A stretch of 64,000 nucleotides of DNA from an uncultured Ulvibacter sp. (GCA_943789105.1 CALSSW010000005.1:186001-250000); one strand, 5' to 3'. Positions 17,218-27,889 are shown, counted from the stretch's first letter. Notes: generated by a model not told the origin, from the sequence alone. A program made the numbers and translations.

Positions 17218-17248
17218 TTTGATGTGCTTTTTATAATCTGTATTTTTG
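17218..17248 (+). promoter_or_regulatory. purM promoter, TTTG-N19-TATTTTTG
   Basis: A full-consensus Bacteroidota sigma-A promoter: TTTG at 17218-17221, a 19-base spacer and TATTTTTG at 17241-17248. The in-frame TTG at 17246 lies inside the -7 box and so cannot be the start codon; this fixes translation at the ATG at 17267. Confidence 0.75.
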
Positions 17249-17266
17249 CTACCAGAAAATTCAATC

Positions 17267-18445
17267 ATGAGTCAAGATATTTCAAAAAGATATGCCCAGC
17301 GAGGAGTCTCTGCATCAAAAGAAGATGTCCATAATGCCATCAAAAATGTAGATAAAGGGTTGTTCCCTCAGGCATTTTGTAAAATTGTGCCAGACTACTT
17401 AACCTCAGATGAAGACTATTGTTTGGTAATGCATGCAGATGGAGCGGGCACAAAATCTTCTTTGGCCTATATGTATTGGAAGCAAACCGGTGATCTGTCT
17501 GTATGGAAAGGTATTGCTCAGGATGCCCTTATTATGAATATTGACGATCTTATTTGCGTAGGAGCGGTAGATAACATCATGCTGTCTTCTACCATTGGTC
17601 GTAATAAAAATCTGATTCCCGGTGAGGTAATATCTGCCATTATAAACGGTACAGAAGACTTAATTCAAGAGCTTGGTAAATTTGGTGTTACGATTCACTC
17701 TACAGGAGGAGAAACCGCAGATGTTGGCGATTTGGTGCGTACTATTATTGTAGACTCAACAGTTACTGCCAGAATCAAGCGTAGTGATGTGATTGATAAT
17801 AAAAATATTAAAGCCGGTGATGTAATTGTAGGCTTGGCCTCTTTTGGGCAAGCCACCTATGAGACTCAGTACAACGGTGGTATGGGAAGCAATGGCCTTA
17901 CCTCTGCTAGGCACGATGTTTTTGAAAAACAACTAGCTAAGAAATTTCCGCAGAGTTATGATCATGCCGTGCCAGAAGATTTAGTATACTCTGGCTCAAA
18001 AAACTTGACAGATACCATACAAGGATCTCCTATTGATGCAGGAAAACTAGTTTTATCTCCAACAAGAACCTATGCCCCAGTAATAAAAAAAATAATACAA
18101 GAGTGTAACAAACAGCACTTGCATGGTATGGTTCACTGCAGTGGAGGTGCGCAAACAAAAATTCTACATTTTGTAGAGAACTTACACATTGTGAAAGACA
18201 ATCTTTTTGAGGCGCCGCCTTTGTTTAAATTAATTCAAAAAGAAAGTAGTACCCACTGGAAAGAAATGTATCAGGTATTTAATATGGGTCATAGAATGGA
18301 GCTGTATGTAAATCAAGAGATTGCCGCTGATATTATTAAAATTTCAGAATCATTTAATATTCCTGCTCAAATTATTGGAAGGGTTGAGGCCTCTGAAGAC
18401 AAAAAATTAACTATAAAGAGCCCTTACGGAACCTTCGAGTACTAA
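17267..18445 (+). CDS. purM: phosphoribosylformylglycinamidine cyclo-ligase (AIR synthase)
   Basis: About 392 aa. Fifth step of purine synthesis: ATP-dependent closure of FGAM to AIR. The N-terminus SKRYAQRGVSASKEDV, the nucleotide/metal stretch HADGAGTKSSLAY, DALIMNIDDLICVGA and the STGGETADVGDLV motif identify the family; the glycine-rich CSGGAQTKI near the C-terminus also fits. It is a little longer than the 345-residue enterobacterial form, as in other Bacteroidota. It heads a run of same-strand genes purM-prfA-pyrF-BtuF-like. Confidence 0.94.
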   Translation: MSQDISKRYAQRGVSASKEDVHNAIKNVDKGLFPQAFCKIVPDYLTSDEDYCLVMHADGAGTKSSLAYMYWKQTGDLSVWKGIAQDALIMNIDDLICVGAVDNIMLSSTIGRNKNLIPGEVISAIINGTEDLIQELGKFGVTIHSTGGETADVGDLVRTIIVDSTVTARIKRSDVIDNKNIKAGDVIVGLASFGQATYETQYNGGMGSNGLTSARHDVFEKQLAKKFPQSYDHAVPEDLVYSGSKNLTDTIQGSPIDAGKLVLSPTRTYAPVIKKIIQECNKQHLHGMVHCSGGAQTKILHFVENLHIVKDNLFEAPPLFKLIQKESSTHWKEMYQVFNMGHRMELYVNQEIAADIIKISESFNIPAQIIGRVEASEDKKLTIKSPYGTFEY

Positions 18446-18490
18446 AAATGTTCGTCATTTTTATTGTAAATTTACCAGAATTAAACTCCT

Positions 18491-19567
18491 ATGCTAGAAA
18501 AACTTCAAATAGTAAAAAATCGTTTTGATGAGGTGAGTGATTTGATCATTCAGCCAGATATTATAAGCGATCAAAAGCAATATGTTCAGCTCAATAAGGA
18601 GTACAAGGATTTGAATGCCCTTATGAAAAAGAGGGACCTGTACATTATGGCAACCAATCATATCGAAGAAGCAGATGAAATTCTAGCAGATGGAAGTGAT
18701 GCAGATATGGTGGAGATGGCAAAAATGCAATTGGATGAGGCAAAATCAAATATTTCGATTCTTGAAGAAGAAATTAAATACATGTTAATACCCAGAGAGC
18801 CAGAAGATGCAAAGAATGCAGTAATGGAGATAAAGGCCGGAACAGGCGGAGATGAAGCAAGTATTTTTGCTGGAGATTTGCATAGGATGTACACAAAATA
18901 TTGTGAAAATAGAGGTTGGAAAACAAGTGTTGTTGATTTTAGTGAAGGAACCTCTGGAGGGTATAAGGCTATTCAGTTAGAGATCACTGGAGATGATGTG
19001 TATGGTACTTTGAAATTTGAAGCTGGTGTACACCGTGTACAGCGTGTGCCTCAAACAGAAACCCAGGGCCGCGTTCACACAAGCGCAGCAACTGTAATGG
19101 TATTTCCAGAGGCCGAAGAGTTTGATGTGCAAATAGAGATGAAGGATGTAAGGATTGATTATTTTTGTTCATCTGGACCTGGTGGCCAATCTGTAAACAC
19201 CACCTACTCTGCCGTTAGGCTCACCCATACGCCAACGGGGCTCGTAGCGCAGTGTCAAGATCAAAAATCTCAGCATAAGAATAAAGAGAAAGCATTTAAA
19301 GTGTTGCGTTCTAGATTGTATGATTTAGAGCTGGCCAAAAAAAATGCAGAAGATGCCCTAAAGCGCGGGTCGCAAGTAACCAGTGGAGATAGAAGTGCAA
19401 AAATTCGCACCTACAATTACTCTCAAGGGCGTGTCACAGATCATAGAATTAATTTAACGCTCTATGATTTGAGCAATATTATAGATGGAGATATTCAAAA
19501 AATTGTTGATGAGTTACAGCTGGTAGATAATACAGAGCGCCTTAAAGAATCTGGAGATACATTCTAA
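18491..19567 (+). CDS. prfA: peptide chain release factor 1
   Basis: 358 aa. Terminates translation at UAA and UAG. The peptidyl-tRNA hydrolysis motif GGQ is in [20 protein letters not shown] (near residue 230) and the codon-recognition PxT tripeptide is PQT in [18 protein letters not shown]; PxT rather than SPF marks RF1, not RF2. The C-terminal part [18 protein letters not shown] is canonical. Lies 45 bases after purM and 12 bases before pyrF. Confidence 0.97.
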   Translation: MLEKLQIVKNRFDEVSDLIIQPDIISDQKQYVQLNKEYKDLNALMKKRDLYIMATNHIEEADEILADGSDADMVEMAKMQLDEAKSNISILEEEIKYMLIPREPEDAKNAVMEIKAGTGGDEASIFAGDLHRMYTKYCENRGWKTSVVDFSEGTSGGYKAIQLEITGDDVYGTLKFEAGVHRVQRVPQTETQGRVHTSAATVMVFPEAEEFDVQIEMKDVRIDYFCSSGPGGQSVNTTYSAVRLTHTPTGLVAQCQDQKSQHKNKEKAFKVLRSRLYDLELAKKNAEDALKRGSQVTSGDRSAKIRTYNYSQGRVTDHRINLTLYDLSNIIDGDIQKIVDELQLVDNTERLKESGDTF

Positions 19568-19579
19568 AACACACACCCT

Positions 19580-20398
19580 ATGACTACTCAAGAATTGGTA
19601 GACCAAATACATCAAAAAAAATCCTTTTTATGCATAGGATTAGATGTAGATATGGACAAGATTCCTGAGCACTTACTGCAAGAAGAGGATCCTATTTTTG
19701 CTTTTAATAAACAAATAATTGATGCAACACATCATCTTGCGGTTGCTTATAAGCCCAATACTGCTTTTTATGAAGCCTATGGTTTAAAAGGCTGGAGAGC
19801 TCTTGAAAAAACAATACAATACCTAAATAAAAAGTATCCAGAGATTTTCACCATTGCAGATGCAAAACGTGGAGATATAGGCAATACCTCAAGTATGTAT
19901 GCTAAGGCTTTTTTTGAAGATTTATCCTTTGATGCTGTAACGGTGGCACCTTATATGGGAAAAGATTCTGTAGAGCCTTTTCTGGCCTTTGAAAATAAGC
20001 ATACCATACTTCTAGCGCTTACTTCAAACAAAGGTGCTTTTGATTTTCAGACTAAAATTTCTGAAGGAGAACAAATGTATAAACAAGTACTTAAAACTTC
20101 AACTACATGGCATAACTCTCAAAACCTAATGTATGTGGTTGGAGCTACCAAAGCAACCTATCTTGCCCAGGTACGCGCAATAGTGCCCGATAGTTTTTTG
20201 CTTGTTCCAGGAGTGGGAGCGCAGGGAGGAAGCCTGAGAGATGTTTGCACCTTTGGTATGAACGCGAATATTGGTTTGCTTGTTAATTCTTCTCGCGGTA
20301 TTATTTACGCATCATCTGGTCTAGATTTTGCAGATACTGCAGCCAATGCTGCACAGAATTTACAAAAACAAATGCAGGTTATTTTAGATGCAATGTAA
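19580..20398 (+). CDS. pyrF: orotidine 5'-phosphate decarboxylase
   Basis: 272 aa of the longer PyrF subfamily 2. Catalyses OMP to UMP, the last step of UMP synthesis. The catalytic Asp-x-Lys-x-x-Asp is in [18 protein letters not shown] (Lys near residue 94), and [10 protein letters not shown] plus [10 protein letters not shown] form the phosphate-binding end. It starts 12 bases after prfA, and its last codons overlap the start of the next gene by 11 bases, implying translational coupling. Confidence 0.96.
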   Translation: MTTQELVDQIHQKKSFLCIGLDVDMDKIPEHLLQEEDPIFAFNKQIIDATHHLAVAYKPNTAFYEAYGLKGWRALEKTIQYLNKKYPEIFTIADAKRGDIGNTSSMYAKAFFEDLSFDAVTVAPYMGKDSVEPFLAFENKHTILLALTSNKGAFDFQTKISEGEQMYKQVLKTSTTWHNSQNLMYVVGATKATYLAQVRAIVPDSFLLVPGVGAQGGSLRDVCTFGMNANIGLLVNSSRGIIYASSGLDFADTAANAAQNLQKQMQVILDAM

Positions 20399-21161
20399 AG
20401 ATCAGTTACATACTGTTTTTGAGTTTTTACAAACCCCCAAACGTATCGTATCACTGGTGCCGTCCCAAACAGAACTTCTCATTGATTTAGGGCTAAGAAA
20501 ACAAGTAGTAGGAATCACTAAATTTTGTACCCACCCAGATTCACTAAAAGTTGAGAAAACCATCGTTGGTGGTACAAAAACCATCCATATAGATACCATA
20601 AAAGACCTAAGGCCAGATATTATTATTTGCAATAAGGAAGAGAATACGAAAGAGATAGTAGCTTCTTGCGCAAAAATAGCACCCGTTTGGGTAAGTGATA
20701 TATACACCATAAATGATGCTCTTGAAATGATTTCTTTGCTTGGTAGTATTTTTCAAAAAGAAAAAAATGCCACTGAGATTTCACATAACATTACTAGAGA
20801 GTTTAATTCATTTAAAGATTTTATGGATAAAAAATCTCTAAAAAAAGTAGCCTATCTTATATGGCAGAAGCCTTTTATGGTAGCCGGAGCACATACCTTT
20901 ATTAATAGTTTATTAAGTATTAATAAGTTTGAAAACATAGCAAAAAATCCTACTTCTAGGTATCCAGAAGTGGATTTAGAAGATCTAAAACAGGCAGATC
21001 TTATTTTACTGTCATCAGAGCCTTTTCCATTTTCCGAAAAACATGTAAAGGTGTTAGAAAATGTTACCAAAAAACAGGTGATGCTTGTTGATGGCACTTA
21101 TTTTTCTTGGTATGGCTCAAGATTGCAAGATGCTTTTTCCTATTTTAAAACCCTCCATTAA
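20388..21161 (+). CDS. BtuF/FhuD-like helical-backbone metal receptor without signal peptide
   Basis: 257 aa with the periplasmic-binding-protein class III pattern: [30 protein letters not shown], then [13 protein letters not shown] and [27 protein letters not shown]. This is the fold that binds corrinoids, haem or siderophores for ABC importers. No signal peptide or lipobox is visible, and the start is fixed by the 11-base overlap with pyrF (ATGCAATGTAA), so the protein appears cytoplasmic. No permease or ATPase gene is adjacent. Function therefore uncertain. Confidence 0.78.
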   Translation: MQCKDQLHTVFEFLQTPKRIVSLVPSQTELLIDLGLRKQVVGITKFCTHPDSLKVEKTIVGGTKTIHIDTIKDLRPDIIICNKEENTKEIVASCAKIAPVWVSDIYTINDALEMISLLGSIFQKEKNATEISHNITREFNSFKDFMDKKSLKKVAYLIWQKPFMVAGAHTFINSLLSINKFENIAKNPTSRYPEVDLEDLKQADLILLSSEPFPFSEKHVKVLENVTKKQVMLVDGTYFSWYGSRLQDAFSYFKTLH

Positions 21162-21231
21162 ATCACTGATTTCTTTATAATAGTTGGTACTCTTGGATAT
21201 TAAGTTTAAGCAATACTTTAAAATTTGAGGT

Positions 21232-21265
21232 AAAAAAAAGGTCCTTTACATCTGTAAGGGACCTT
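21232..21265 (-). terminator. intrinsic terminator of the 21288-22202 gene
   Basis: A 13-bp stem (AAGGTCCTTTACA with TGTAAGGGACCTT, one G-U) with a minimal loop, followed on the minus strand by T8. It lies 22 bases beyond the stop. Confidence 0.88.
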
Positions 21266-21287
21266 AAATTTTTGTGTAGTACTTAAA

Positions 21288-22202
21288 TTACTTGATAACT
21301 TTTACACTTTTAGATGTACCGTTGATAGTAACATTTACTATGTAAGCTCCAGCGTTTAATGAACTCATGTCAAGAGAAGGAGATACTACTCCTGGGTTAA
21401 CATTCATTACAACTTTTCCTAGTACGTCATATACAGTAACATTTTGTACCGTATCTGCAGTTTGGATGTTTAAAGTATTCACAACTGGGTTAGGATATAC
21501 ACTAAATACAGCAGCGTTAAAATCATCAGCACCTAATGAACCTTCTGCGAAGATTACATCATCAACGTATAATTCGTTGTTAGCATCAATAGAGTAAAGG
21601 TCAAGACCTCCTAGGATAGCATCTGCAGCGAATGGTTGTGGATCGTCGTTAACGGTATTGCCGTTGATAGATATGTGGTATGTTGGAGTACCAGCGTCAA
21701 GATCAAAGGCAATTGTAACTGGAAACCATGCATCTTCTGGATATTCTTCAGTTTCACCTGTAGCCTCATCAAGAAATACACCAGCATTGGTTGCTCCTTG
21801 GTTAAAGTATAAGTTACTAGAGTTAAATACTCCAGAACCACCATTTCCAGCACCTTCGTTTTCTGTTTCTCCTTGGATATTCATGTAAGCTCCTCTACCT
21901 GCAGGAATATATGCTTGGAATTGTAATGTCCATTGTCCAGCATCTAAGTTTTGTGTTAATAACATAACGTCCATTGCGCCCGTATCATCAACATAAAGAG
22001 ATTGTGATCCAGATAATGCAAAATCATTAACAACATCAATATCTTCAGCAGGGTTTGGTGATCCAGACCATACTCCCCAAACGTCAAGGTTTTGTGATCC
22101 CATATCTCCTAAGTCGTAGCTTTCTGCATCATCCGTGAACTGTGCATTCATGTTAAGGGTGAATGCGAAAGCTGCAATAGCTAAAATGTAAATTTTTTTC
22201 AT
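21288..22202 (-). CDS. secreted T9SS type A sorting-domain protein
   Basis: 304 aa. Signal peptide MKKIYILAIAAFAFTLNMNAQ, then an acidic beta-rich region of about 210 residues with stretches such as SGSQSLYVDD, WTLQFQAYIPAG and NELYVDDVIF that look like a concanavalin/jelly-roll fold. The last 75 residues (VFSVYPNPVVNTLNI...SLNAGAYIVNVTINGTSKSVKVIK) are a T9SS sorting domain, so the protein is exported through type IX secretion and probably surface attached. No catalytic motif is seen; a carbohydrate-binding or adhesive role is inference. Confidence 0.88.
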   Translation of the reverse strand: MKKIYILAIAAFAFTLNMNAQFTDDAESYDLGDMGSQNLDVWGVWSGSPNPAEDIDVVNDFALSGSQSLYVDDTGAMDVMLLTQNLDAGQWTLQFQAYIPAGRGAYMNIQGETENEGAGNGGSGVFNSSNLYFNQGATNAGVFLDEATGETEEYPEDAWFPVTIAFDLDAGTPTYHISINGNTVNDDPQPFAADAILGGLDLYSIDANNELYVDDVIFAEGSLGADDFNAAVFSVYPNPVVNTLNIQTADTVQNVTVYDVLGKVVMNVNPGVVSPSLDMSSLNAGAYIVNVTINGTSKSVKVIK

Positions 22203-22355
22203 AATTTTTGTTTTAATTGTTTTTAAAAAATATTGTAAGGGTACAATTTATGTAATTTTATTGAATTGTTAAAAATATATTACCATAACTTTTACCCTAG
22301 ATTCTTAATTTTAGAGGTATTGCTCCCCTTTTTAGTTCCAAAACTCAATTTTCGT

Positions 22356-22363
22356 TAACTTTG
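22356..22363 (+). promoter_or_regulatory. candidate icmF promoter -7 element
   Basis: TAACTTTG matches TAnnTTTG, 23 bases before the icmF ATG. No clear TTTG -33 element upstream. Confidence 0.5.
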
Positions 22364-22386
22364 CACCCATAATTTATAAAACCATA

Positions 22387-25300
22387 ATGCAACATCAAAC
22401 ACCTTATTGCCCAAAATACAAAGTACGTATTGTTACAGCTGCATCTTTATTTGATGGCCATGACGCGGCTATAAATATTATGCGCCGTATCATACAGTCT
22501 ACAGGGGTTGAGGTGATACATTTAGGGCACGATAGAAGTGTTGAGCAGGTTGTTAATACGGCCATACAAGAAGATGCAAATGCTATTGCCTTAACTTCTT
22601 ACCAAGGAGGTCATAATGAGTATTTTAAATACATGTATGATCTTTTGCAAGAAAAAGGTGCAGGTCATATCAAAATATTTGGCGGCGGCGGCGGTGTTAT
22701 ACTCCCCAAAGAAATTAAAGAATTAATGCACTACGGTATCACCAGGATATATTCTCCTGACGATGGCCGCGCGCTTGGCCTGCAAGGCATGATAAACGAT
22801 TTGGTAAAAACATCAGATTTCCCAGTTGGAAATAAGCTCAATGGAGAATTAGCTCTTTTAAGTGACAAAAATCCTGGTGCCATTGCAAGAATCATATCAG
22901 CGGCAGAGAATTTTCCTGAGGTAGCCAGTGATACTCTTGAAAAAATACACAAAAATAACAAGGCTTTAAAAACACCCGTGCTCGGTATTACAGGAACCGG
23001 TGGCGCTGGTAAATCTTCTTTGGTTGACGAGCTGGTGAGAAGATTTTTAATTGATTTTCCTGAAAAAACCATTGGGCTTATATCTGTAGATCCCTCAAAA
23101 AGAAAAACAGGTGGCGCGCTTCTAGGAGATAGAATTAGAATGAATGCGATACACTCACCTAGAGTGTACATGCGTAGTTTAGCAACCCGACAATCCAATC
23201 TTGCCCTGTCAAAATATGTAGCACAAACTATAGAAGTTATTAAAGCGGCATCCTATGATTTAATTATTCTAGAAACCTCAGGTATAGGACAAAGCGACAC
23301 AGAGATTATAGAACACAGTGATGTTTCTTTGTATGTGATGACACCAGAGTTTGGAGCAGCAACCCAATTAGAGAAGATAGACATGCTAGATTTTGCAGAT
23401 TTGGTAGCCATCAATAAATTTGATAAGCGCGGCTCATTAGATGCGCTTCGTGATGTAAAAAAACAGTACATGCGCAATCACCAATTGTGGGACACCCATC
23501 AAGATAATCTACCTGTATTTGGTACTATTGCATCTCAGTTTAATGATCCTGGGATGAATAAATTATACGGCGCTATTATGGCCCAGTTAGAAGAAAAAAC
23601 CCAGACAGACTTAAAATCTACATTTCAAATCACAGATGAAATGTCTGAAAAAATATTTGTGATTCCTCCTGCAAGAACTCGTTATTTATCTGAAATTTCA
23701 GAAAGTAATAGAGCCTATGACAAAAAATCCAGCTTACAGGCAGAAGTTGCACAAAAACTCTATGGTATTTTTAAAACCATAGAATCTATAACTGAGGTGC
23801 TTCCTGATTTTGATAAAACAGGTATCACCATTGATATTGCTGCTGTATCTGAAGAAAAAAAGGATTTGGCAACACTACTACTGGCAGAATTTGATCGTGA
23901 AAAGCTAAATTTAAACCCTTACAACTGGGAAGTAATCATAGGGTGGGAGCAAAAAGTAAATAGATACAAAAACCCTGTATATACTTTTAAAGTTCGTGAC
24001 AAAGAAATTAACATAGATACTCATACTCAGAGTTTGTCTCATTCTCAAATTCCAAAAGTTGCTCTTCCAAAGTATAAGGCTTGGGGTGATATTTTAAAAT
24101 GGACCTTGCAAGAAAACGTACCAGGAGAATTCCCGTATACCTCAGGGTTGTATCCCTTTAAAAGAACCGGTGAAGACCCAACCCGTATGTTTGCAGGAGA
24201 AGGAGGGCCAGAGAGAACCAATCGTCGTTTTCATTATGTTTCTTTAGGTATGCCGGCCAAGCGTTTGTCTACTGCCTTTGACAGTGTTACACTTTACGGT
24301 AATGACCCAAATATAAGACCAGATATTTACGGAAAAATTGGTAATGCGGGCGTTTCTATATGTTGCTTGGATGATGCAAAAAAACTCTATAGTGGCTTTG
24401 ATCTTAGTGACCCTATGACCTCTGTAAGTATGACTATAAATGGGCCTGCACCTATGTTGCTTGGTTTTTTTATGAATGCCGCCATAGACCAAAATTGTGA
24501 GAAATATATCAAAGAGCAGGGTTTAGAGAAAGAAGTAGCAAAAAAAATAAACACTATTTATAAGCAGCGCGGTGTACAAAGACCAACCTATCAAGGTCCT
24601 TTGCCAGAGGGTAATGACGGGCTAGGGCTTCTTTTACTGGGTATTACAGGAGATTTAGTGTTACCAAAAACGGTGTATGATACAATAAAGGCAGATACCA
24701 TGACCCAAGTGCGTGGAACCGTACAGGCAGATATCTTAAAAGAAGATCAAGCACAAAACACCTGTATTTTTTCTACAGAATTTGCACTAAGGCTTATGGG
24801 AGATGTGCAGGAATATTTTATAAAAAATCAAGTACGTAATTTTTACTCTGTTTCTATAAGCGGGTATCACATTGCAGAAGCAGGTGCAAACCCAATCACG
24901 CAACTGGCTTTTACATTATCTAACGGGTTTACCTATGTGGAGTACTATTTAAGCCGTGGGATGGACATCAATAAGTTTGGGCCTAATTTATCATTTTTCT
25001 TTAGCAATGGTATAGATCCAGAATATTCTGTGATTGGTCGTGTTGCACGTAAAATTTGGAGTAAGGCCATGAAAGAAAAATACGGTGCCAATCCAAGAGC
25101 ACAGATGCTGAAATACCATATCCAAACATCTGGCCGCTCGTTGCATGCTCAGGAAATAGACTTTAATGACATACGTACCACCTTACAGGCCTTATATGCT
25201 ATTAATGACAACTGTAATTCTTTACATACAAACGCTTATGATGAGGCCATTACAACCCCAACAGAAGAAAGCGTAAGAAGGGCTATGGCTATCCAACTAA

Positions 25301-25812
25301 TAATTAATAAAGAATTAGGACTTACAAAAAACGAGAATCCGATACAAGGATCTTTTATTATTGAAGAGCTTACAGATCTTGTAGAAGAGGCTGTGCTTAG
25401 AGAGTTTGATTCTATCACAGAAAGAGGCGGTGTTCTAGGCGCCATGGAAACAATGTACCAACGAAGTAAAATTCAGGAAGAGAGTTTGTATTATGAAACC
25501 CTAAAACATACAGGAGAGTTTCCGATAATAGGTGTAAATACTTTTTTGAGTAGTAAAGGATCCCCAACCATTCAACCTGCTGAGGTTATTAGAGCTACAG
25601 AGCAAGAAAAAGAACATCAAATACAAACCCTTACTAATTTACACAAAGCCTTTGGGGAAAAAGCAGATGAGAGTATCAAGAAAGTTCAATACGCTGCCAT
25701 ACACAACCAAAATATGTTTGAGCAACTCATGGAGGCAACCAAAGTATGTTCTTTAGGGCAAATAACAGAAAAGTTATTTGACGTTGGTGGGCAGTACAGA
25801 AGAAACATGTAA
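22387..25812 (+). CDS. icmF: fused isobutyryl-CoA mutase (IcmF)
   Basis: 1141 aa. Interconverts isobutyryl-CoA and n-butyryl-CoA with adenosylcobalamin. Order: B12-binding domain (about 12-150) with [12 protein letters not shown] (base-off His motif, DxHxxA instead of DxHxxG); MeaB-like G-protein chaperone domain (about 200-420) with P-loop [12 protein letters not shown] and [20 protein letters not shown]; linker; mutase TIM barrel (about 560-1141) with [26 protein letters not shown]. That order and the [12 protein letters not shown] signature separate IcmF from methylmalonyl-CoA mutase. Related fused mutases for pivalyl- or isovaleryl-CoA cannot be excluded. Probably serves valine or branched-chain fatty acid metabolism. 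Confidence 0.92.
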   Translation: MQHQTPYCPKYKVRIVTAASLFDGHDAAINIMRRIIQSTGVEVIHLGHDRSVEQVVNTAIQEDANAIALTSYQGGHNEYFKYMYDLLQEKGAGHIKIFGGGGGVILPKEIKELMHYGITRIYSPDDGRALGLQGMINDLVKTSDFPVGNKLNGELALLSDKNPGAIARIISAAENFPEVASDTLEKIHKNNKALKTPVLGITGTGGAGKSSLVDELVRRFLIDFPEKTIGLISVDPSKRKTGGALLGDRIRMNAIHSPRVYMRSLATRQSNLALSKYVAQTIEVIKAASYDLIILETSGIGQSDTEIIEHSDVSLYVMTPEFGAATQLEKIDMLDFADLVAINKFDKRGSLDALRDVKKQYMRNHQLWDTHQDNLPVFGTIASQFNDPGMNKLYGAIMAQLEEKTQTDLKSTFQITDEMSEKIFVIPPARTRYLSEISESNRAYDKKSSLQAEVAQKLYGIFKTIESITEVLPDFDKTGITIDIAAVSEEKKDLATLLLAEFDREKLNLNPYNWEVIIGWEQKVNRYKNPVYTFKVRDKEINIDTHTQSLSHSQIPKVALPKYKAWGDILKWTLQENVPGEFPYTSGLYPFKRTGEDPTRMFAGEGGPERTNRRFHYVSLGMPAKRLSTAFDSVTLYGNDPNIRPDIYGKIGNAGVSICCLDDAKKLYSGFDLSDPMTSVSMTINGPAPMLLGFFMNAAIDQNCEKYIKEQGLEKEVAKKINTIYKQRGVQRPTYQGPLPEGNDGLGLLLLGITGDLVLPKTVYDTIKADTMTQVRGTVQADILKEDQAQNTCIFSTEFALRLMGDVQEYFIKNQVRNFYSVSISGYHIAEAGANPITQLAFTLSNGFTYVEYYLSRGMDINKFGPNLSFFFSNGIDPEYSVIGRVARKIWSKAMKEKYGANPRAQMLKYHIQTSGRSLHAQEIDFNDIRTTLQALYAINDNCNSLHTNAYDEAITTPTEESVRRAMAIQLIINKELGLTKNENPIQGSFIIEELTDLVEEAVLREFDSITERGGVLGAMETMYQRSKIQEESLYYETLKHTGEFPIIGVNTFLSSKGSPTIQPAEVIRATEQEKEHQIQTLTNLHKAFGEKADESIKKVQYAAIHNQNMFEQLMEATKVCSLGQITEKLFDVGGQYRRNM

Positions 25813-25858
25813 GCTTTTACAAAAAACAAACCCGATGGTATTTTGCCACCTAATATAC

Positions 25859-26254
25859 TTACAGTGTTAGGAGCCAAGTATGCTGTAATGTTCTAAATTT
25901 TTTAAGCTCTTTTCTTAAAATGGGCAAAAAATCTTTTCCGTTACTGTGTGTTTTCTCCAGGCGTTTACAATTAGCATGCAGCAGCTTGCTAAGCCGCTCA
26001 ACAGTGGCGATGTGTTTGTGCTTTTCTTCCTGAAATAGGTGTTGCTCTGCCTTTAAAATTTCTGGGCCCAATGCTACAGATTGTTGGACCATATCTCCAG
26101 TTAGATACAAAGTTGGATCTTCATAGTTGTGAGGGTCTCTAATTGTAATATCATTAATAAGATACGAGGCGATACCTCTGGAGAGTCTAAAGATTTCTTG
26201 TGCCTTTATGTAAAAAGGTGATTTAGGAAATGTATGTATATGCATAGTTCTCAT
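25859..26254 (-). CDS. conserved hypothetical helical protein
   Basis: About 131 aa from the ATG at 26254 (another at 26245). No family recognised with confidence. It is mostly alpha-helical with FYIKAQEIFRLSRGIASYLIND, an acidic middle, and two basic C-terminal helices (KHIATVERLSKLLHANCKRLEKT, LRKELKKFRTLQHTWLLTL), giving the look of a four-helix bundle. No signal peptide or membrane segment. It converges on icmF and is divergent from the Lrp regulator gene, which begins 126 bases away and may control it. Confidence 0.7.
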   Translation of the reverse strand: MRTMHIHTFPKSPFYIKAQEIFRLSRGIASYLINDITIRDPHNYEDPTLYLTGDMVQQSVALGPEILKAEQHLFQEEKHKHIATVERLSKLLHANCKRLEKTHSNGKDFLPILRKELKKFRTLQHTWLLTL

Positions 26255-26314
26255 CAAACAGGATCATTAAATAATCTATACTCAAAAGTAATAAGTTGTT
26301 TTCGCAACACTATA

Positions 26315-26342
26315 TTGATATTAAAGTAAATATGTATATTTG
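26315..26342 (+). promoter_or_regulatory. candidate promoter of the Lrp-family gene
   Basis: TTG at 26315-26317, a 17-base spacer, then TATATTTG at 26335-26342, 37 bases before the ATG. Confidence 0.5.
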
Positions 26343-26379
26343 ATTTAAATAGTAAGGTAAATTTTAAAAATACTTTAAA

Positions 26380-26823
26380 ATGTATGTAGATTCTTTAAAC
26401 TGGAATATATTAAATTTATTACAGCAAAATGCTAGAATTTCTAATGCTGCTATTGGCAGAAAAGTTGGCATAAGCTCACCTGCGGTGAGTGAACGCATTA
26501 AAAAAATGGAAGATGCTGGTTTAATACTAGGTTATAAGACCCTTGTTTCTCCATTTAGTGCAGATTACCAGCTAAAAGCCATCATTACCCTGCGGGCTTT
26601 TATGGGTAAGTTAAAGCCCTTTTTAATAAAAGTAAAAACCTATGACCAAGTTATTAATTGTTACCGCATTACCGGCAATGAAAATATAGTGATGGAGGTT
26701 GTTTTAAAAAATCAAAAACAGCTTGAGGGTTTTATAGATGAGCTTATTGTGTATGGAGAAACAAAAACACAAATTGTACTATCACATGTGGTAGCCCATA
26801 ACCCAATAAAATCTTTGGCCTAA
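26380..26823 (+). CDS. Lrp/AsnC family transcriptional regulator
   Basis: 147 aa. N-terminal winged helix DSLNWNILNLLQQNARISNAAIGRKVGISSPAVSERIKKMEDAGLI (residues 4-48) matches the Lrp helix-turn-helix well. The C-terminal RAM domain (about 65-140) with YDQVINCYRITGNENIVMEVVLKN has the family ligand-loop pattern. Effector is probably an amino acid. Divergent from the hypothetical helical gene and located after icmF, so it could regulate branched-chain or acyl-CoA catabolism; that link is inferred from position only. Confidence 0.92.
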   Translation: MYVDSLNWNILNLLQQNARISNAAIGRKVGISSPAVSERIKKMEDAGLILGYKTLVSPFSADYQLKAIITLRAFMGKLKPFLIKVKTYDQVINCYRITGNENIVMEVVLKNQKQLEGFIDELIVYGETKTQIVLSHVVAHNPIKSLA

Positions 26824-26899
26824 AAAAAGCCAAATAGATAAAGACTTATGGCGGGTTGAGATTTCGTGCTATTTTATATATTTACTAAAACTTGCTGTA

Positions 26900-27502
26900 A
26901 TGAAATATAATTTCTACGTGTTACTTTTACTCACCTGTGTTGTGTTTTCTCAGGATAACACCCCAGAATTTTTAGAGGCTGTTGCCTATCAACAACATGA
27001 AAATAAAACCTTTGCAGATCCGCAAACTAGCATTCTTACTCCCCAAGATTTAAAAGAGTTTACAGCCCTTGATTTTTATCCCATTGACCTCAAGTTGAGG
27101 GTTGCTGCAAATTTTAAAAGAACTCCAAATGAGATTCCTTTTTTAATGCCAACCACCACACATAGAACCCCAAAGTATGTAAAATATGGTGAAGTTTATT
27201 TTACCATTGATGGTGTTGGGTTACAATTAAATGTGTATCAAAGCCTCCCTGTCTCTCAGGACCCTGAGTTTATAGACTATTTATTTTTGCCCTTCACAGA
27301 TCTTACAAGTGGTGATGGAAGTTATGGAGGTGGGCGGTTTTTGGACACTACAATACCTAAGGGAGACACCATCGTACTAGATTTTAACAAAGCTTATAAT
27401 CCATACTGTGCGTATAACAGTGCTTATTCTTGCCCTATACCTCCCAAAGAGAATGATCTTTTGGTTAGGGTAGAGGCAGGTGTTAAAGCCTTTGAGCATT
27501 AA
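26900..27502 (+). CDS. DUF1684 domain protein, exported
   Basis: 200 aa with N-terminal signal peptide MKYNFYVLLLLTCVVFSQ. The rest matches the DUF1684 pattern: FYPIDLKLRVAANFKRTP, then VKYGEVYFTIDGVGLQLNVYQS, YLFLPFTDLTSGDGSYGGGRFLDT and FNKAYNPYCAYNSAYSCPIPPKENDLLVRVEAGVK. The last stretch, rich in Tyr and Cys with PPKEN, is the most conserved part of the family. Function is unknown. Confidence 0.88.
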   Translation: MKYNFYVLLLLTCVVFSQDNTPEFLEAVAYQQHENKTFADPQTSILTPQDLKEFTALDFYPIDLKLRVAANFKRTPNEIPFLMPTTTHRTPKYVKYGEVYFTIDGVGLQLNVYQSLPVSQDPEFIDYLFLPFTDLTSGDGSYGGGRFLDTTIPKGDTIVLDFNKAYNPYCAYNSAYSCPIPPKENDLLVRVEAGVKAFEH

Positions 27503-27520
27503 AGGCGTACTGTTTTTGTG

Positions 27521-27889
27521 CTATGATTTTACAAGCCAAATTCCTATAAAAACAGCAACAATACCAAGGGCTACACTACCTAGAGTATAGACAATAAAGT
27601 TTGTAACGTCTCCTGTTTTTAAAAGTTGGTAGTTTTCTAGGGCAAATGCAGAAAAGGTGGTAAAACCTCCACAAAATCCTGTAGCTACAAGTAGTGTTAA
27701 TGTGCTTGAAGGCGTGTCATTTTTTAAGGCAAACCCCATGATAATACCAATGAGTAGTGAGCCTAAAATGTTCACTGTAAATGTGCCAAGAGCAATGCTA
27801 TTTTCTAGTTGGTTTAGGTATTTAGAAATAAGGTATCTCAGGCTACTGCCAAGACCACCACCCAAAAAAACTAAGAGAATGTTTTTCAT
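27521..27889 (-). CDS. crcB: fluoride efflux channel CrcB/Fluc
   Basis: 122 aa from the ATG at 27889 (a TTG one codon upstream is in frame). Four transmembrane helices with the family motifs GGGLGSSLRYLIS, GTFTVNILGSLLIG (pore Asn) and TGFCGGFTTFSAFALEN (Phe box and TTFS). Exports fluoride as a dual-topology dimer. Single gene, as expected for a homodimeric Fluc. No fluoride riboswitch pattern is visible upstream on the minus strand. Confidence 0.93.
   Translation of the reverse strand: MKNILLVFLGGGLGSSLRYLISKYLNQLENSIALGTFTVNILGSLLIGIIMGFALKNDTPSSTLTLLVATGFCGGFTTFSAFALENYQLLKTGDVTNFIVYTLGSVALGIVAVFIGIWLVKS

Noticed and set aside
17246-17266. TTG start giving purM seven extra residues
   Set aside because: The TTG lies inside the -7 box of the promoter, so it would not be transcribed.
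22203-22386. Possible cobalamin riboswitch upstream of the B12-dependent icmF
   Set aside because: The gap is only about 180 bases, has no B12-box-like sequence or long leader, and a promoter lies 23 bases from the ATG.
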